Source: CALARM01 sp964431735
Lineage (GTDB): Bacteria; Vulcanimicrobiota; SpSt-956; JAKJGF01
Assembly (NCBI GenBank): GCA_964431735.1
Contig: CAYSLJ010000128.1
Span: 1-20,634 of the forward strand
Length of the DNA stretch: 20,634 nt
Reading direction: 5' to 3'
Shown here: positions 6,892 to 14,865 of the stretch, piece by piece
Position numbering within the stretch: position 1 is the stretch's first letter
Layout: each line of letters starts with the position of its first letter
Position numbers and translations under genes: made by a program
Notes under the pieces: model-generated
Told to the model about the DNA's origin: nothing
What the model saw: the letters and a program-made list of their open reading frames with translations, nothing else
Database searches by the model: none

Positions 6892-9216
6892 TCACCTTTT
6901 TATTCCCATAAATTCTCTTTCCCGTTTTGTTGTAAGACTCTGGAGCTTTTTCAATGTTGCTTCAAAGGCCGGCGTATTACCTATATTTGACTGAAGCTCT
7001 GCCTGAATCTCCCTGAATTCTTTTGCAGTTCTGAAACGGCCGTCAAAGAATTCCTTTGCTGTTTCATGACTGTGGCTTTCTGCAATATCACGCCTGAATT
7101 CCGTTATAATGGCAGATATATTTTCAGGAGTTCTTGAGGAAGGGCTTGAGAGGCTTTCTGTTAATTCTCTTATATCACCGCGAATAGAAGTGTCCTGAAG
7201 CTGTTCAAAGGTTTTATGTATGTCTCCTGCTTCATAGTTAGCTGTTGTATGAGGAGAAAATCTGAATATTGCCTTATCGCTTTCATATCGTAAATTTTCT
7301 ATGATAGCCTGTCTTTCTTCAGGTGTTCTGGCATCTCTTATTTTCTTTGCCATATCGGCAAGTGCACTTCTGGGCACACCGAAATCTTCCATAGCTTTCA
7401 CAAAGGCCCTTGTAGACATTTGATCACCGAAGAGGTTACCGAGTACAGCCTGTGTTTCAGATATACCCATATCCACTACAGGCAGTAATTTGCCATTTTT
7501 CTCCGCAAAAGTTATATCGTTCAATACGCCTGTATACTGGCCCAGAGTCATCTCGACTGTTGTGGGATTGAACTGATTGTTAATGGCATCATGATAGGAA
7601 TTTCTTCTGAATGTATCTGTTTCTTCAGCTGCAATGGCTCTGAGTTCCTCTTTGTATCTGGCCAGATCAGCCGGTGAAACTTTACCTCCGTGAGTATCTG
7701 CATTTAACTGGACTTTCTGCAGAATTTTTACTACTTCAGGTTTTCTGAAAAAGGCAGGACATTTTGTTTCTGCAGTTACGCCGAGAGCATCCACAGTAGA
7801 TGTAATGGAACGGATTATATCAGGATTGAAGCCTTTTACGGGATCTGCGGGGGTATTATATTCGGATTTCGGATAACTGTGCATCAAAATGCCGTCTCTT
7901 ATCATTTCATAGCCTTCGACACCGAATTTCTGTATGTAATAATCTTTATTTGCTTCTACGAATTTAGTGCTGAAAAGAGGATGATCCTTGGAAGCATCAA
8001 AACTTTCTTTTGCCTGTGCCACACCTACGGTATAGCCTATATCATGATCGATAATAATTTGATGTATAAGGACTTTATCCTTTGCAGTCAGTTTATCACC
8101 GAGTCGTTCAATCATTCTGTCGGCCATGTACATATTTCCTTCCAGTATATGTCTTGTACCATGGTCACTTCCGGAAAAAACACTTTTATCTCTTTCTGTT
8201 TGATAGGCGAGCTTTCTGGCATTATCTCTTACAAGTCTGAACACTTCCTGTGGAGATGCGTCAGGATAGGCTTCTGTGTAAAGTTTTGTAAATTTTTCTG
8301 ATTCTTTCATAATTAAAAGAGCTTCATCCTCTTTTATTAAGCCACATCCCAGTATATCTTTATTGCTCACCATCTGTGACAGTTCCCGGAATATATGTCC
8401 TCTTATCTGGGCTATAGAACCTACCTCTGGTTCATGTTTTTTGTCCAGAGCGAGATAGTAGAACATGTCTGATTGAATCGAGTCAGGTTTTACACTGTCA
8501 GATTTTTTATCTACAAGTTCACAGGCAAATTCCTGGCTTCTCTGTGTCAGAAGTTCATGGTCTTCTGTTGATATTTTCCCTTTGTATTTATCCTGGTTTG
8601 CTGAAAGCCATGCAGATTCTTCGGAAGAAAGGCTTTTACCTTTTTTTACCTTACCTTCTAAATCCTGAGCCCTCTGCCATGATGCCAGTTCCAGTATGTG
8701 TTTTTCTTCAGGTGTGATTGTGCCGTCTTTTTCTTTTTCCGTAAGATGCTGGAAGAGGTTTTCATTTTTATTGTTTATAAGGCCTTTACCGTAATCCTCT
8801 TTTGTTCTGGAACGAAGAGCAGTTAACTCTTCAAAGGAATATTCGTCTCTCAATTGAGTAGATTCTGTTTTTGGCTCCGAGCCTCTGGCAGTTGTTTTTT
8901 TCGTTTCATTCAGGTTTATCTGCTTTTTCTCTTCTACATGGGCTTCTTTTTCTCCCTCCATACATGCGAGAGTCTTCTGAGAAAGAGATTCCCCTGCTTT
9001 CTTTATATTCTTTTCTCCTTCTTCTGCTATAACAGAAAAATTTATTCCATCCTTCTGATAAAAATCTGTCATGCTTTTTAAATTTTTATTTAAATCTTCC
9101 GGGGTAACCCCTTTTTTTTCATCTGTAATAGTTGTTTGTTTGATATTTTTTCCAGTTGCTACAGGGGGAGTATATATTAAAAACTGGTTTGGATCTATAT
9201 TTTTATTTCCTATCAT
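6892..9216 (-). CDS. Large HD-domain (HDIG) protein
   Basis: 774 residues. About residues 1-130 are low-complexity, charged and probably disordered. About 125-235 hold three short repeats of the pattern G-x-(L/I)-(T/S)-x-E-(E/D) followed by a helix (near 165, 194 and 214). The central part has the metal-binding pattern of an HD phosphohydrolase: DHGTRH at 351-356, HDIG at 391-394, further His in DHPLF and LMHSYPKSEYN, and Asp476 in STVDALG. The C-terminal 270 residues are helical. HD enzymes cleave phosphodiesters or nucleotides, including signalling nucleotides; the substrate here is unknown. The start chosen is the ATG preceded by GGGAGG at 8 bases; an upstream in-frame TTG overlaps that ribosome site and is unlikely. 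It has a good promoter at 9255-9283 and is followed by the small helical gene. Confidence 0.8.
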   Translation of the reverse strand: MIGNKNIDPNQFLIYTPPVATGKNIKQTTITDEKKGVTPEDLNKNLKSMTDFYQKDGINFSVIAEEGEKNIKKAGESLSQKTLACMEGEKEAHVEEKKQINLNETKKTTARGSEPKTESTQLRDEYSFEELTALRSRTKEDYGKGLINNKNENLFQHLTEKEKDGTITPEEKHILELASWQRAQDLEGKVKKGKSLSSEESAWLSANQDKYKGKISTEDHELLTQRSQEFACELVDKKSDSVKPDSIQSDMFYYLALDKKHEPEVGSIAQIRGHIFRELSQMVSNKDILGCGLIKEDEALLIMKESEKFTKLYTEAYPDASPQEVFRLVRDNARKLAYQTERDKSVFSGSDHGTRHILEGNMYMADRMIERLGDKLTAKDKVLIHQIIIDHDIGYTVGVAQAKESFDASKDHPLFSTKFVEANKDYYIQKFGVEGYEMIRDGILMHSYPKSEYNTPADPVKGFNPDIIRSITSTVDALGVTAETKCPAFFRKPEVVKILQKVQLNADTHGGKVSPADLARYKEELRAIAAEETDTFRRNSYHDAINNQFNPTTVEMTLGQYTGVLNDITFAEKNGKLLPVVDMGISETQAVLGNLFGDQMSTRAFVKAMEDFGVPRSALADMAKKIRDARTPEERQAIIENLRYESDKAIFRFSPHTTANYEAGDIHKTFEQLQDTSIRGDIRELTESLSSPSSRTPENISAIITEFRRDIAESHSHETAKEFFDGRFRTAKEFREIQAELQSNIGNTPAFEATLKKLQSLTTKREREFMGIKR

Positions 9217-9254
9217 AAAGCAAACCTCCCGATACAAAAAAATTTCCAGTACTA

Positions 9255-9283
9255 ATTATATATTATAAAGAAGTTTTAAACAA
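9255..9283 (-). promoter_or_regulatory. Promoter of the HD-domain gene
   Basis: On the minus strand TTGTTT (9278-9283) and TATAAT (9255-9260) are separated by 17 bases. A second TATAAT overlaps upstream. The -10 box is 38 bases before the HD-gene ATG. The same TTGTTT-17-TATAAT arrangement precedes the M48 gene. Confidence 0.7.
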
Positions 9284-9426
9284 TAAAAATATACATGAAG
9301 ATGTTACAAATTTGTTAATTTTCCGAAAGTCTTCATCAGTCATCATTCGGATTTTACAGAAATTATATAACATCTGGCCGCTGATAGCTACAGAAAATAA
9401 CTCTGACAAATTATGGTTATTGTCCT

Positions 9427-9449
9427 CGCGTCACGCGTCACGCGTCACG
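9427..9449. repeat. Heptamer array downstream of the M48 gene
   Basis: Three ACGCGTC-type units in a row, 19 bases beyond the stop of the M48 gene, with GTGA on the strand of that gene. The rest of the 9284-9468 gap is AT-rich. It contains a loose TCCGAA/TTCGGA stem near 9332-9354 and AATAAC/GTTATT arms near 9396-9421, but nothing I can name. Confidence 0.85.
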
Positions 9450-9468
9450 ATTGTAAATGATGAAACCC

Positions 9469-10416
9469 CTAAGCCCAGAGTTTGAGACCGCATTTCTCGC
9501 AAAATGTAAAGGTTTTTAAATTTTTGCAACCACATCTGGGGCAGGAGATTTCATCTTCTCCTGATACTTTTGTTTCTCTTCTCAAAATTTTATCATATTC
9601 ACCGCTTCTGGACCAGTCATGAATTTCTTTTGTTCTGATAATCGGGAAAGGATGGGTTCTGAAAACATTTATAAGAAATTTACCGGCTCTTTCTATATAA
9701 CCTTTTACATCATCTTTTGAGTCTATAGCCTGTGCTTCTTCAGCCTGTTTCAAAAGGGCATCACGGTTAATTTTAGTAAGATGAGACGAAGCTCCTCCCG
9801 CCAGTTTCATAAGAGCATTCATCATTACTTCAGGATCCTGCACAGTAAGTAAACCTGCTCTGTCTGCAGATAATTCTGCCTTCCTTGACCATTGAAGCAG
9901 AGCAAGTTCAAGCCCTACGCCTACAAATTTACCCAGGCCAAAAGTCATGGAACTTATAATTTCAAAAAGAGGCTTCAAACACCGGGCAACCATCTGATAA
10001 AGAATATGACCGCATTTTATATGACCGAGTTCATGGCCTATTATTGCCATAATCTCATCTTCAGTCATCAGTTCTATCAGGCCTGATGTAACACAGATAA
10101 AAGGTTTTTCCACACCTGTAGTATAGGCATTTACTACAGGGTTTTGATCAATATAAAATTCAGGTGCAGGTATCTCCAGAATACGGCTGGCTTCCTGCAT
10201 CATATTATGAAGTTCTGGAAACTGATTTTCACTGATTTTTATGTTATCTGTAATATTAACGACATAAAAAATTTTTTCTATTCCATATTCAAAAAATTTT
10301 GAAACAATAAGATCAAACCCTTTAATTGCTTTGACCTTTTCCAGATAAAATTTATCCTGGGGATGGTAAAATTCTTTTGCGCTTAAACCGCCTAAAATAA
10401 TTCTATTTTTATTGAT
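9469..10416 (-). CDS. M48 metalloprotease with C-terminal zinc ribbon, probable AUC start
   Basis: 315 residues if started at ATC (10414-10416). Peptidase motifs: HELGH at 128-132 (two zinc His and the catalytic Glu) and ELSADRAG with Glu181 as third zinc ligand. A zinc ribbon follows near the C-terminus (Cys292, 295, 306, 309). The first ATG in frame (10203) would begin inside the conserved domain. The 71 codons before it read as the usual N-terminus of this family (GGLSAKEFYHPQDKFYLEKV, FPELHNMM) without a stop, yet contain no ATG, GTG or TTG. AAGGGAG stands 5 bases before the ATC, and the upstream stop is at 10438-10440. So AUC initiation, or a sequence error at that codon, is the best reading. 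The substrate is unknown; a weak hydrophobic segment near 150-175 may touch the membrane. A promoter lies at 10530-10558. Confidence 0.85.
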   Translation of the reverse strand: MNKNRIILGGLSAKEFYHPQDKFYLEKVKAIKGFDLIVSKFFEYGIEKIFYVVNITDNIKISENQFPELHNMMQEASRILEIPAPEFYIDQNPVVNAYTTGVEKPFICVTSGLIELMTEDEIMAIIGHELGHIKCGHILYQMVARCLKPLFEIISSMTFGLGKFVGVGLELALLQWSRKAELSADRAGLLTVQDPEVMMNALMKLAGGASSHLTKINRDALLKQAEEAQAIDSKDDVKGYIERAGKFLINVFRTHPFPIIRTKEIHDWSRSGEYDKILRRETKVSGEDEISCPRCGCKNLKTFTFCEKCGLKLWA

Positions 10417-10445
10417 TTTAACTCCCTTCTTTCTTTTTCAATCTT

Positions 10446-10465
10446 GATGCGTAACGCGTGACGCG
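10446..10465. repeat. Short heptamer array in the M48 leader
   Basis: GATGCGTAACGCGTGACGCG, three heptamers with mixed GTGA/GTAA cores, about 30 bases upstream of the M48 start. It falls in the leader RNA if the promoter at 10530-10558 is used. Confidence 0.75.
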
Positions 10466-10529
10466 AGAATTACTCAAATATATGTACCCTGTCGGTTAAT
10501 AAAGCCTATTTTCCTTCACTCTTCAACAT

Positions 10530-10558
10530 ATTATATATTATTGATTGATACAAAACAA
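10530..10558 (-). promoter_or_regulatory. Promoter of the M48 gene
   Basis: On the minus strand TTGTTT (10553-10558), 17 bases, TATAAT (10530-10535). It would give a leader of about 108 bases carrying a heptamer array. Its position supports expression of the long form of the protease that starts at 10416. Confidence 0.65.
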
Positions 10559-10572
10559 TCTTTTATCTGTAA

Positions 10573-10630
10573 ATTTATATGAGAATCGTAAAGGGTGAAG
10601 AGAGGAATACCTTCTCATTCTTGTTGTGAC
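10573..10630. repeat. Palindromic cassette, array-less copy 2
   Basis: ATTTATATGAGAATCGTAA (10573-10591) is identical, inverted, to 6426-6444. After an 11-base filler (AGGGTGAAGAG) the shared sequence resumes with AGGAATA, TTCTCAT and GTTGTG. Copy 1 carries a heptamer array in place of the filler. The arms TGAGAA and TTCTCA can pair. Confidence 0.75.
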
Positions 10631-10643
10631 CATCCGGTCATGG

Positions 10644-10758
10644 CAGTTATTTATTGACCTGAGCATAAGCATGTAATAACAGTCTTTCTCCCGTCACGCG
10701 TAACGCGTTACGCGTCACGAGAGCAGATATTTATTATTTATGCTCACCTCAATAATAA
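10644..10758. repeat. Larger palindromic cassette with array cargo (copy A)
   Basis: Left arm CAGTTATTTATTGACCTGAG continues to about 10680, followed by a heptamer array (10692-10720) and a right arm ending CTCACCTCAATAATAA. The two arms are imperfect inverted repeats of each other: TTATTGACCTGAGCATAA pairs with TTATGCTCACCTCAATAA with few mismatches. The whole unit is repeated in inverse orientation at 18957-19080. Confidence 0.85.
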
Positions 10759-10769
10759 AGGTTTTTCAA

Positions 10770-10850
10770 ACGTCACTCGTTACGCGTAACGAGAGATTTA
10801 TTCTCACCTCAGTAGAATAATTGGAATAATCCACCCGTCACCGGTCACGA
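10770..10850. repeat. Degenerate cassette half and short arrays
   Basis: A 16-base perfect palindrome TCGTTACGCGTAACGA (10777-10792) is followed by GAGATTTATTCTCACCTCAG, which resembles the right arm of the cassette at 10644-10758. A short CCCGTCACCGGTCACGA array follows at 10834-10850. With the other elements listed here this accounts for most of the 553-base gene-free stretch 10417-10969. Confidence 0.65.
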
Positions 10851-10904
10851 ATTATGAATCGTAAAATTTACAAAATAATTGTACTGAAGTTTACTCTTTA
10901 TGGG

Positions 10905-10910
10905 TATAAT
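10905..10910 (+). promoter_or_regulatory. Possible -10 element for the TPR-HEAT gene
   Basis: TATAAT, 60 bases before the ATG, in non-repetitive AT-rich sequence. The best -35 candidate, TTGTAC at 10879-10884, is 20 bases away, which is too far for a strong promoter. Confidence 0.4.
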
Positions 10911-10969
10911 AATTATAGCTATGAAAGTTCCCCTTGCAGAATCCCTTTTATTTAAACAGGAGTGTATTT

Positions 10970-12265
10970 ATGAGTATTGTAGATAAAGACAATACAACTG
11001 AGAGAGAGGAAAATTTTCCCGCCTCCGGAGAAGACGAAGAATTTAATACCGAACTTGCTCTGATACGGGTAGATACTCTTATAAATCAGCAAAATTTTCT
11101 GGAAGCTATTGAAGTTCTTTTTGAACTGGATAAAAAGAAATATGTAAAGGATGAAATTGAACTGTTACGGGAGAAGATTGCAGGTAAGGGGGATTTTGTG
11201 GAATATGCCATAAAGGGGCATTATTTTTATAAAAATAGAGATTATAATAATAGCCTGGAATATTTCGAAAAATATCTCAAAGAAAATCCTAAAGATAAAA
11301 AAGCATGGGAGTTACGAGCTGAGATTGAGGAGAAATTGGATAAACTTGAAGAAGCTATCATCAGTTATGAAAAATTGGAAAAACTTACTGAAGATCTAAA
11401 AATTTATCGTAAAAAAGCTTCCTGTTTTTACAGACTGGGCAATGTGAAGGAAAGTATAAACTGCCTGGATTATATTATAGAGAAAGACCCTGGCAATAAA
11501 GATGCCATAGAATTCAAAAAATCCTGTCTGACTCAATACAGGACAAAAGGTATAAGAGAAGTTCCGAAAAATAAGAAGAATAATGAAAAAACTGAAATGT
11601 GGTGGAAGAAAAATAAAAAAAATATTGAAATATCTATACTGGCATTATTTATTATTATATGTGTCACATATTATTTCGGTAAAAATATATTCCTCTTTGG
11701 CGGATTGAACAGTAATGACGCAGGAATTAAAATTAAATCCATACTTTCCCTGAGAGGCAATAATAAAGATAGTGTGTTCAATGCATTAATAGAAAAACTG
11801 AAAGATAACGATCCTATGGTAAGGGCAACTGCTGTATGTGTACTGGGCGAGACAGGGAAGGAAAGCACTCTGGAAGCCATTTTACCGCTTATGAAAGATC
11901 GTGACTGGTCTGTCAGAGCCAATACCCTGGAAGCTCTGAAAAAAATAAAATCTCCTGCATCTATAGAACCGATAATTGAACTGGTGAAGAATCGTAATGA
12001 ATATGCAGACATAAGATTAAAAGGACTGGAAACTCTGGAATTAATTGATAATTCCAGATTATCACTTCTTCTACCGGTTCTTCTGGAAGATAAAGAAAAG
12101 AAAATAAGAATTTTTACGGCAAAAACTATGGCAAGACTTTCGCTGAAAAATCATCTTCCAAAACTTGAAGCCAGGCTGTCTATAGAAACCAATTCTGATG
12201 TTTCTTCTGCTCTGGCTATGGCTATAAATAATTTGAAGAAAAAAAATAAGGAGGAAAAACTATGA
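10970..12265 (+). CDS. TPR - transmembrane - HEAT repeat protein
   Basis: 431 residues. An acidic N-terminus is followed by helical TPR-type repeats (about 76-190; for example YAIKGHYFYKNRDYNNSLEY and YRKKASCFYRLGNVKESINC). A very basic linker (198-218) leads to one membrane helix (about 219-237). HEAT-like repeats then fill 265-422 (DPMVRATAVCVLGETG, DWSVRANTLEALKKI). The positive linker before the helix predicts TPRs in the cytoplasm and HEAT repeats outside. Both repeat types bind proteins, so a scaffold role is inferred. The start chosen is the ATG with AGGAG 7 bases upstream; an earlier in-frame TTG at 10934 has no ribosome site. The stop overlaps the start of the pilin-like gene (ATGA), so the two are translated together and the protein may act in pilin or pseudopilin handling. 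Confidence 0.8.
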   Translation: MSIVDKDNTTEREENFPASGEDEEFNTELALIRVDTLINQQNFLEAIEVLFELDKKKYVKDEIELLREKIAGKGDFVEYAIKGHYFYKNRDYNNSLEYFEKYLKENPKDKKAWELRAEIEEKLDKLEEAIISYEKLEKLTEDLKIYRKKASCFYRLGNVKESINCLDYIIEKDPGNKDAIEFKKSCLTQYRTKGIREVPKNKKNNEKTEMWWKKNKKNIEISILALFIIICVTYYFGKNIFLFGGLNSNDAGIKIKSILSLRGNNKDSVFNALIEKLKDNDPMVRATAVCVLGETGKESTLEAILPLMKDRDWSVRANTLEALKKIKSPASIEPIIELVKNRNEYADIRLKGLETLELIDNSRLSLLLPVLLEDKEKKIRIFTAKTMARLSLKNHLPKLEARLSIETNSDVSSALAMAINNLKKKNKEEKL

Positions 12266-12687
12266 AAAAAAATTACAGATATATACAGGGTTTTACTCTT
12301 CTGGAAATGATGATCGTCATTGCAATCATGGCTTTTCTTGCAATGATTGCACTGGCATGGGTTCAAAGAGCAAGAGAACAGGCTATCCTTGCTTCATGTA
12401 TGGGTAATATGAGAAATGTTGCTATATCTATTGAGCAATATATGGCAGATTCGGCAGACCAGCATCCACCCCCTGAACTGGCAGATCTTGTACCTAAATA
12501 TATCAGATCTGTACCTGTAAACTACAGAGGTGTTAAATATGGTTACATGGGAAATAATCTTACCAGAGGATATACCATATACTGTAATGGTTTAAATCAT
12601 GTAATGCTTGGTATCCCTGCAGACTATCCCCGTTATTGTTCTCCAGGAGGACAGACTCTGGGGGTTGATAACTATACGGCACATTAA
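12262..12687 (+). CDS. Type IV pilin-like / type II secretion pseudopilin
   Basis: 141 residues with a class III (prepilin) signal: a 10-residue basic leader, cleavage expected between Gly10 and Phe11, then FTLLEMMIVIAIMAFLAMIA with the required Glu at +5. A prepilin peptidase would cut and N-methylate it. The helix continues with RAREQAILASCMGNMRNVAISIEQY, then PPPELADLVPKYIRSVP, which resembles the short GspG/PilE-like proteins. The globular C-terminus is small, with two cysteines (YCNG, YCSPG) that might pair. It overlaps the TPR-HEAT gene by four bases. No prepilin peptidase, ATPase or secretin gene is in the window. The pilin class is firm; whether it forms a pilus or a secretion pseudopilus is not known. 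Confidence 0.88.
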   Translation: MKKNYRYIQGFTLLEMMIVIAIMAFLAMIALAWVQRAREQAILASCMGNMRNVAISIEQYMADSADQHPPPELADLVPKYIRSVPVNYRGVKYGYMGNNLTRGYTIYCNGLNHVMLGIPADYPRYCSPGGQTLGVDNYTAH

Positions 12688-12739
12688 TACTGACATACAG
12701 GTTAAAAAAGGATTTATAAAATTTTTCTCGAATTTTACA

Positions 12740-12770
12740 TTTTAGCTATCAGAAATGCTGATAGCTAAAA
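12740..12770. repeat. Perfect 13-bp hairpin after the pilin gene
   Basis: TTTTAGCTATCAG, loop AAATG, CTGATAGCTAAAA. The stem is perfect, but the run after it is A-rich rather than T-rich on either strand, so it is not a textbook intrinsic terminator. The stem bases resemble the TCAGCTA heptamer family at 15529-15559. It marks the boundary between the pilin operon and the GH13-like gene. Confidence 0.75.
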
Positions 12771-12799
12771 AATTATTATGAAAGGAATTTAATTGAATA

Positions 12800-14863
12800 A
12801 TGAGTAATTTACCAAAATACTGGACAAACTTTAAAGAACTTTCGTTAAAAAAATCTTTAAAGACTCTTACTGAGAAAGAAATAGAAGAAAAAACGGAAGC
12901 TCTGGTAAAAGAATTCACATCAAAAAATTATATCAAAATGCTTCCTTCTGAAGCTTTGAATATTGATGACGGAGTTATATGCAATTTTTATCTTACCCTG
13001 GGACAGGGGAAATTTTCAAGTGACGGCGTTTCTTCACCTGTAGAACATTATGAAGATTCTTCCTGGATGTATCATTCCGATTTCTGTTTTATAAATGTGA
13101 GAGCCCTGGGAAAAGAACAGGACATTACGGGAAATTTCCTGGATGCAATGAAACTCATACCTGTTATAAGAGCAAATTCCATACACCTTTCTCCCTTTTT
13201 TGATTGTGCCCTTACAAATCTTTATGCAGTGGACAGTCTCAGGATAATAACAAAAGATGTGCTCTCTTCGGAACTTCTCGACGGCGGTATAGAACCGGAT
13301 GAACAGTTACTGCTTCTTATGGATGCCATACACATACTGAATAAAACGGCAGGATTTGATCTTGAACCTCATACGAGTCAGTTTTCAAGAATAGTTCTTG
13401 AACACCCGGAACATTTCAGATGGATAAGGCTCGATAAAAAGAAAACCGGTCTTTATAAAGAGACAACCCATACAGAGATGCTTTCTGAAGAAGGGCAGGA
13501 GAAAATTCAGAAAGAAGTCAACAAAATAATCAAAAAGATATTGAAGGAACATAAGCTGAAAACAGTTGAAGATCTTTCCTGCGGTGTTGAAACCCTGAGG
13601 AAGGCTCACAGTGAAATTACAACGAAATTGATAGACAGCGGTCTGTGGACACTTCCCAGTCAGACATGGGGAGGAGTGGGACTGCCGGAATTTGATTTTT
13701 ACAACACTGTCGATAACCATCCTGATTTTACCTATCTCGACGCAAAAGGTGAAGACCAGCATGAACATTCTTTCGGCATGTTAACACCTTATAAATTCTA
13801 TACAAATCTTCCTTTTAACACTGTGCCGGAAGAAGACAATTTACCTTCTGTTAAAGAAGATACTGTTGAATTCTTTAAAGGAGTATTTCCCGATATTCAG
13901 AAGAGATATAAATTTGACTACGTAAGGCTTGATTATGTAGATCATGTGTTTGATTCAACAGTAAATGAGTCATGGGATATACCTGTGTCTGACAGAATGA
14001 CACCTCGGATTTTAAGTGATGTCCTGGGTGCTTCCAGAATAGATAAAAAATTCACAGGTGCCATGGCAGAAAGAATGGGCTGTGATGTAAAGGATTATAA
14101 AAAACTCGGATTTGATCTTATTCTCGGGAATACTATGCTTACAACAATGCATTCCGGTTATGTCCGTTATCTCTTTGATCTGGAAGAAGAGATAAAGGCC
14201 AGCATTGCAGAAGGAGGAGTTCCTTCTTCTGTTCTCTTTGCAGTGGATACCCATGATTCCGGCCATCCTCTTTTCTGGACTGTCCCTATGTCTGAAGTAG
14301 TCGGGCCTGAAGGCATGCATCTTCGACACTTTCTGTCAAGATTTACCTGGACAGGAAAAGGAAGAAGAGCTAAATATGAAGTGATAGGCAATCAGGATTT
14401 AAGTTACGGTCTTTATGAAGCGAATAACAAACTGAAGAGCATGGTATGGAAGGGTGATAAAGATTATAATGATCTCTATCACGGCACAGAAGATGTATAT
14501 GAACGGTTCAGAGATCTCATATTCAGATCCCATATAGGCCCTACTTATGTCGCTTCAGACTGTGCATTCTGGTTTATTGACAGGGAAGACGGATATCGTG
14601 AAAGACTCCTCTGTGTGGTAGCACTTGAGAAGGAATTTGAAAAAGTCAGATATGTAATACAGGAGAAACCTGTTTATTCTCCTGTCAGAGAACTGGTGAT
14701 AAACTTTATGGAAAATTACCATATGGATAATCCCGAAATATCGGAAGTGGATCTCAGGACAGGCGAATTCAAACAGCCGAATCAGATAAGTCATTATCAG
14801 GTAGCCATAAAAGAGTTATCTCCACTCGGGGTAAAACTATTCTTTATAAGAGAAAGAGGGTAA
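12800..14863 (+). CDS. GH13-like alpha-amylase-superfamily protein
   Basis: 687 residues, no signal peptide, so probably cytoplasmic. Weak but ordered matches to the four alpha-amylase regions: NSIHLSPFFDCALTNLYAVD (about 126-145, barrel strand), FDLEPHTSQFS (186-196, region I-like), YVRLDYVDH (374-382, candidate nucleophile Asp378), GAMAERMG (420-427, candidate acid Glu424), and AVDTHDSGHP (481-490, region IV with His485-Asp486). Together these suggest a TIM-barrel enzyme acting on alpha-glucosidic bonds, a diverged member of the family rather than a typical amylase. A helical insert of about 70 residues (215-285) separates regions I and II. The ribosome site AAAGGA lies 13 bases from the ATG, a long spacing. 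Substrate unknown. A possible link with the CBM48-esterase elsewhere in the window is only an inference. Confidence 0.7.
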   Translation: MSNLPKYWTNFKELSLKKSLKTLTEKEIEEKTEALVKEFTSKNYIKMLPSEALNIDDGVICNFYLTLGQGKFSSDGVSSPVEHYEDSSWMYHSDFCFINVRALGKEQDITGNFLDAMKLIPVIRANSIHLSPFFDCALTNLYAVDSLRIITKDVLSSELLDGGIEPDEQLLLLMDAIHILNKTAGFDLEPHTSQFSRIVLEHPEHFRWIRLDKKKTGLYKETTHTEMLSEEGQEKIQKEVNKIIKKILKEHKLKTVEDLSCGVETLRKAHSEITTKLIDSGLWTLPSQTWGGVGLPEFDFYNTVDNHPDFTYLDAKGEDQHEHSFGMLTPYKFYTNLPFNTVPEEDNLPSVKEDTVEFFKGVFPDIQKRYKFDYVRLDYVDHVFDSTVNESWDIPVSDRMTPRILSDVLGASRIDKKFTGAMAERMGCDVKDYKKLGFDLILGNTMLTTMHSGYVRYLFDLEEEIKASIAEGGVPSSVLFAVDTHDSGHPLFWTVPMSEVVGPEGMHLRHFLSRFTWTGKGRRAKYEVIGNQDLSYGLYEANNKLKSMVWKGDKDYNDLYHGTEDVYERFRDLIFRSHIGPTYVASDCAFWFIDREDGYRERLLCVVALEKEFEKVRYVIQEKPVYSPVRELVINFMENYHMDNPEISEVDLRTGEFKQPNQISHYQVAIKELSPLGVKLFFIRERG

Positions 14864-14865
14864 TT

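Noticed and set aside
7879..8301. Open frame on the plus strand inside the HD-domain gene
   Set aside because: It is antisense to a clearly coding region and has no ribosome site or recognisable domain; the same holds for the other antisense frames in the window.
9217..9237. TTG start of the HD-domain protein
   Set aside because: It overlaps the GGGAGG ribosome site that serves the ATG at 9214-9216.
9469..10203. M48 protein starting at the first ATG (244 residues)
   Set aside because: This would cut off about 71 conserved residues that are encoded in frame upstream with a ribosome site before ATC.
10417..10969. A hidden small gene or known RNA in the long gap
   Set aside because: No frame with a ribosome site stands out and the stretch is explained mostly by cassettes, arrays and two promoters; no tRNA-like fold was seen.
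12740..12770. Classical Rho-independent terminator
   Set aside because: The stem is perfect, but it is followed by A-rich rather than T-rich sequence on both strands.
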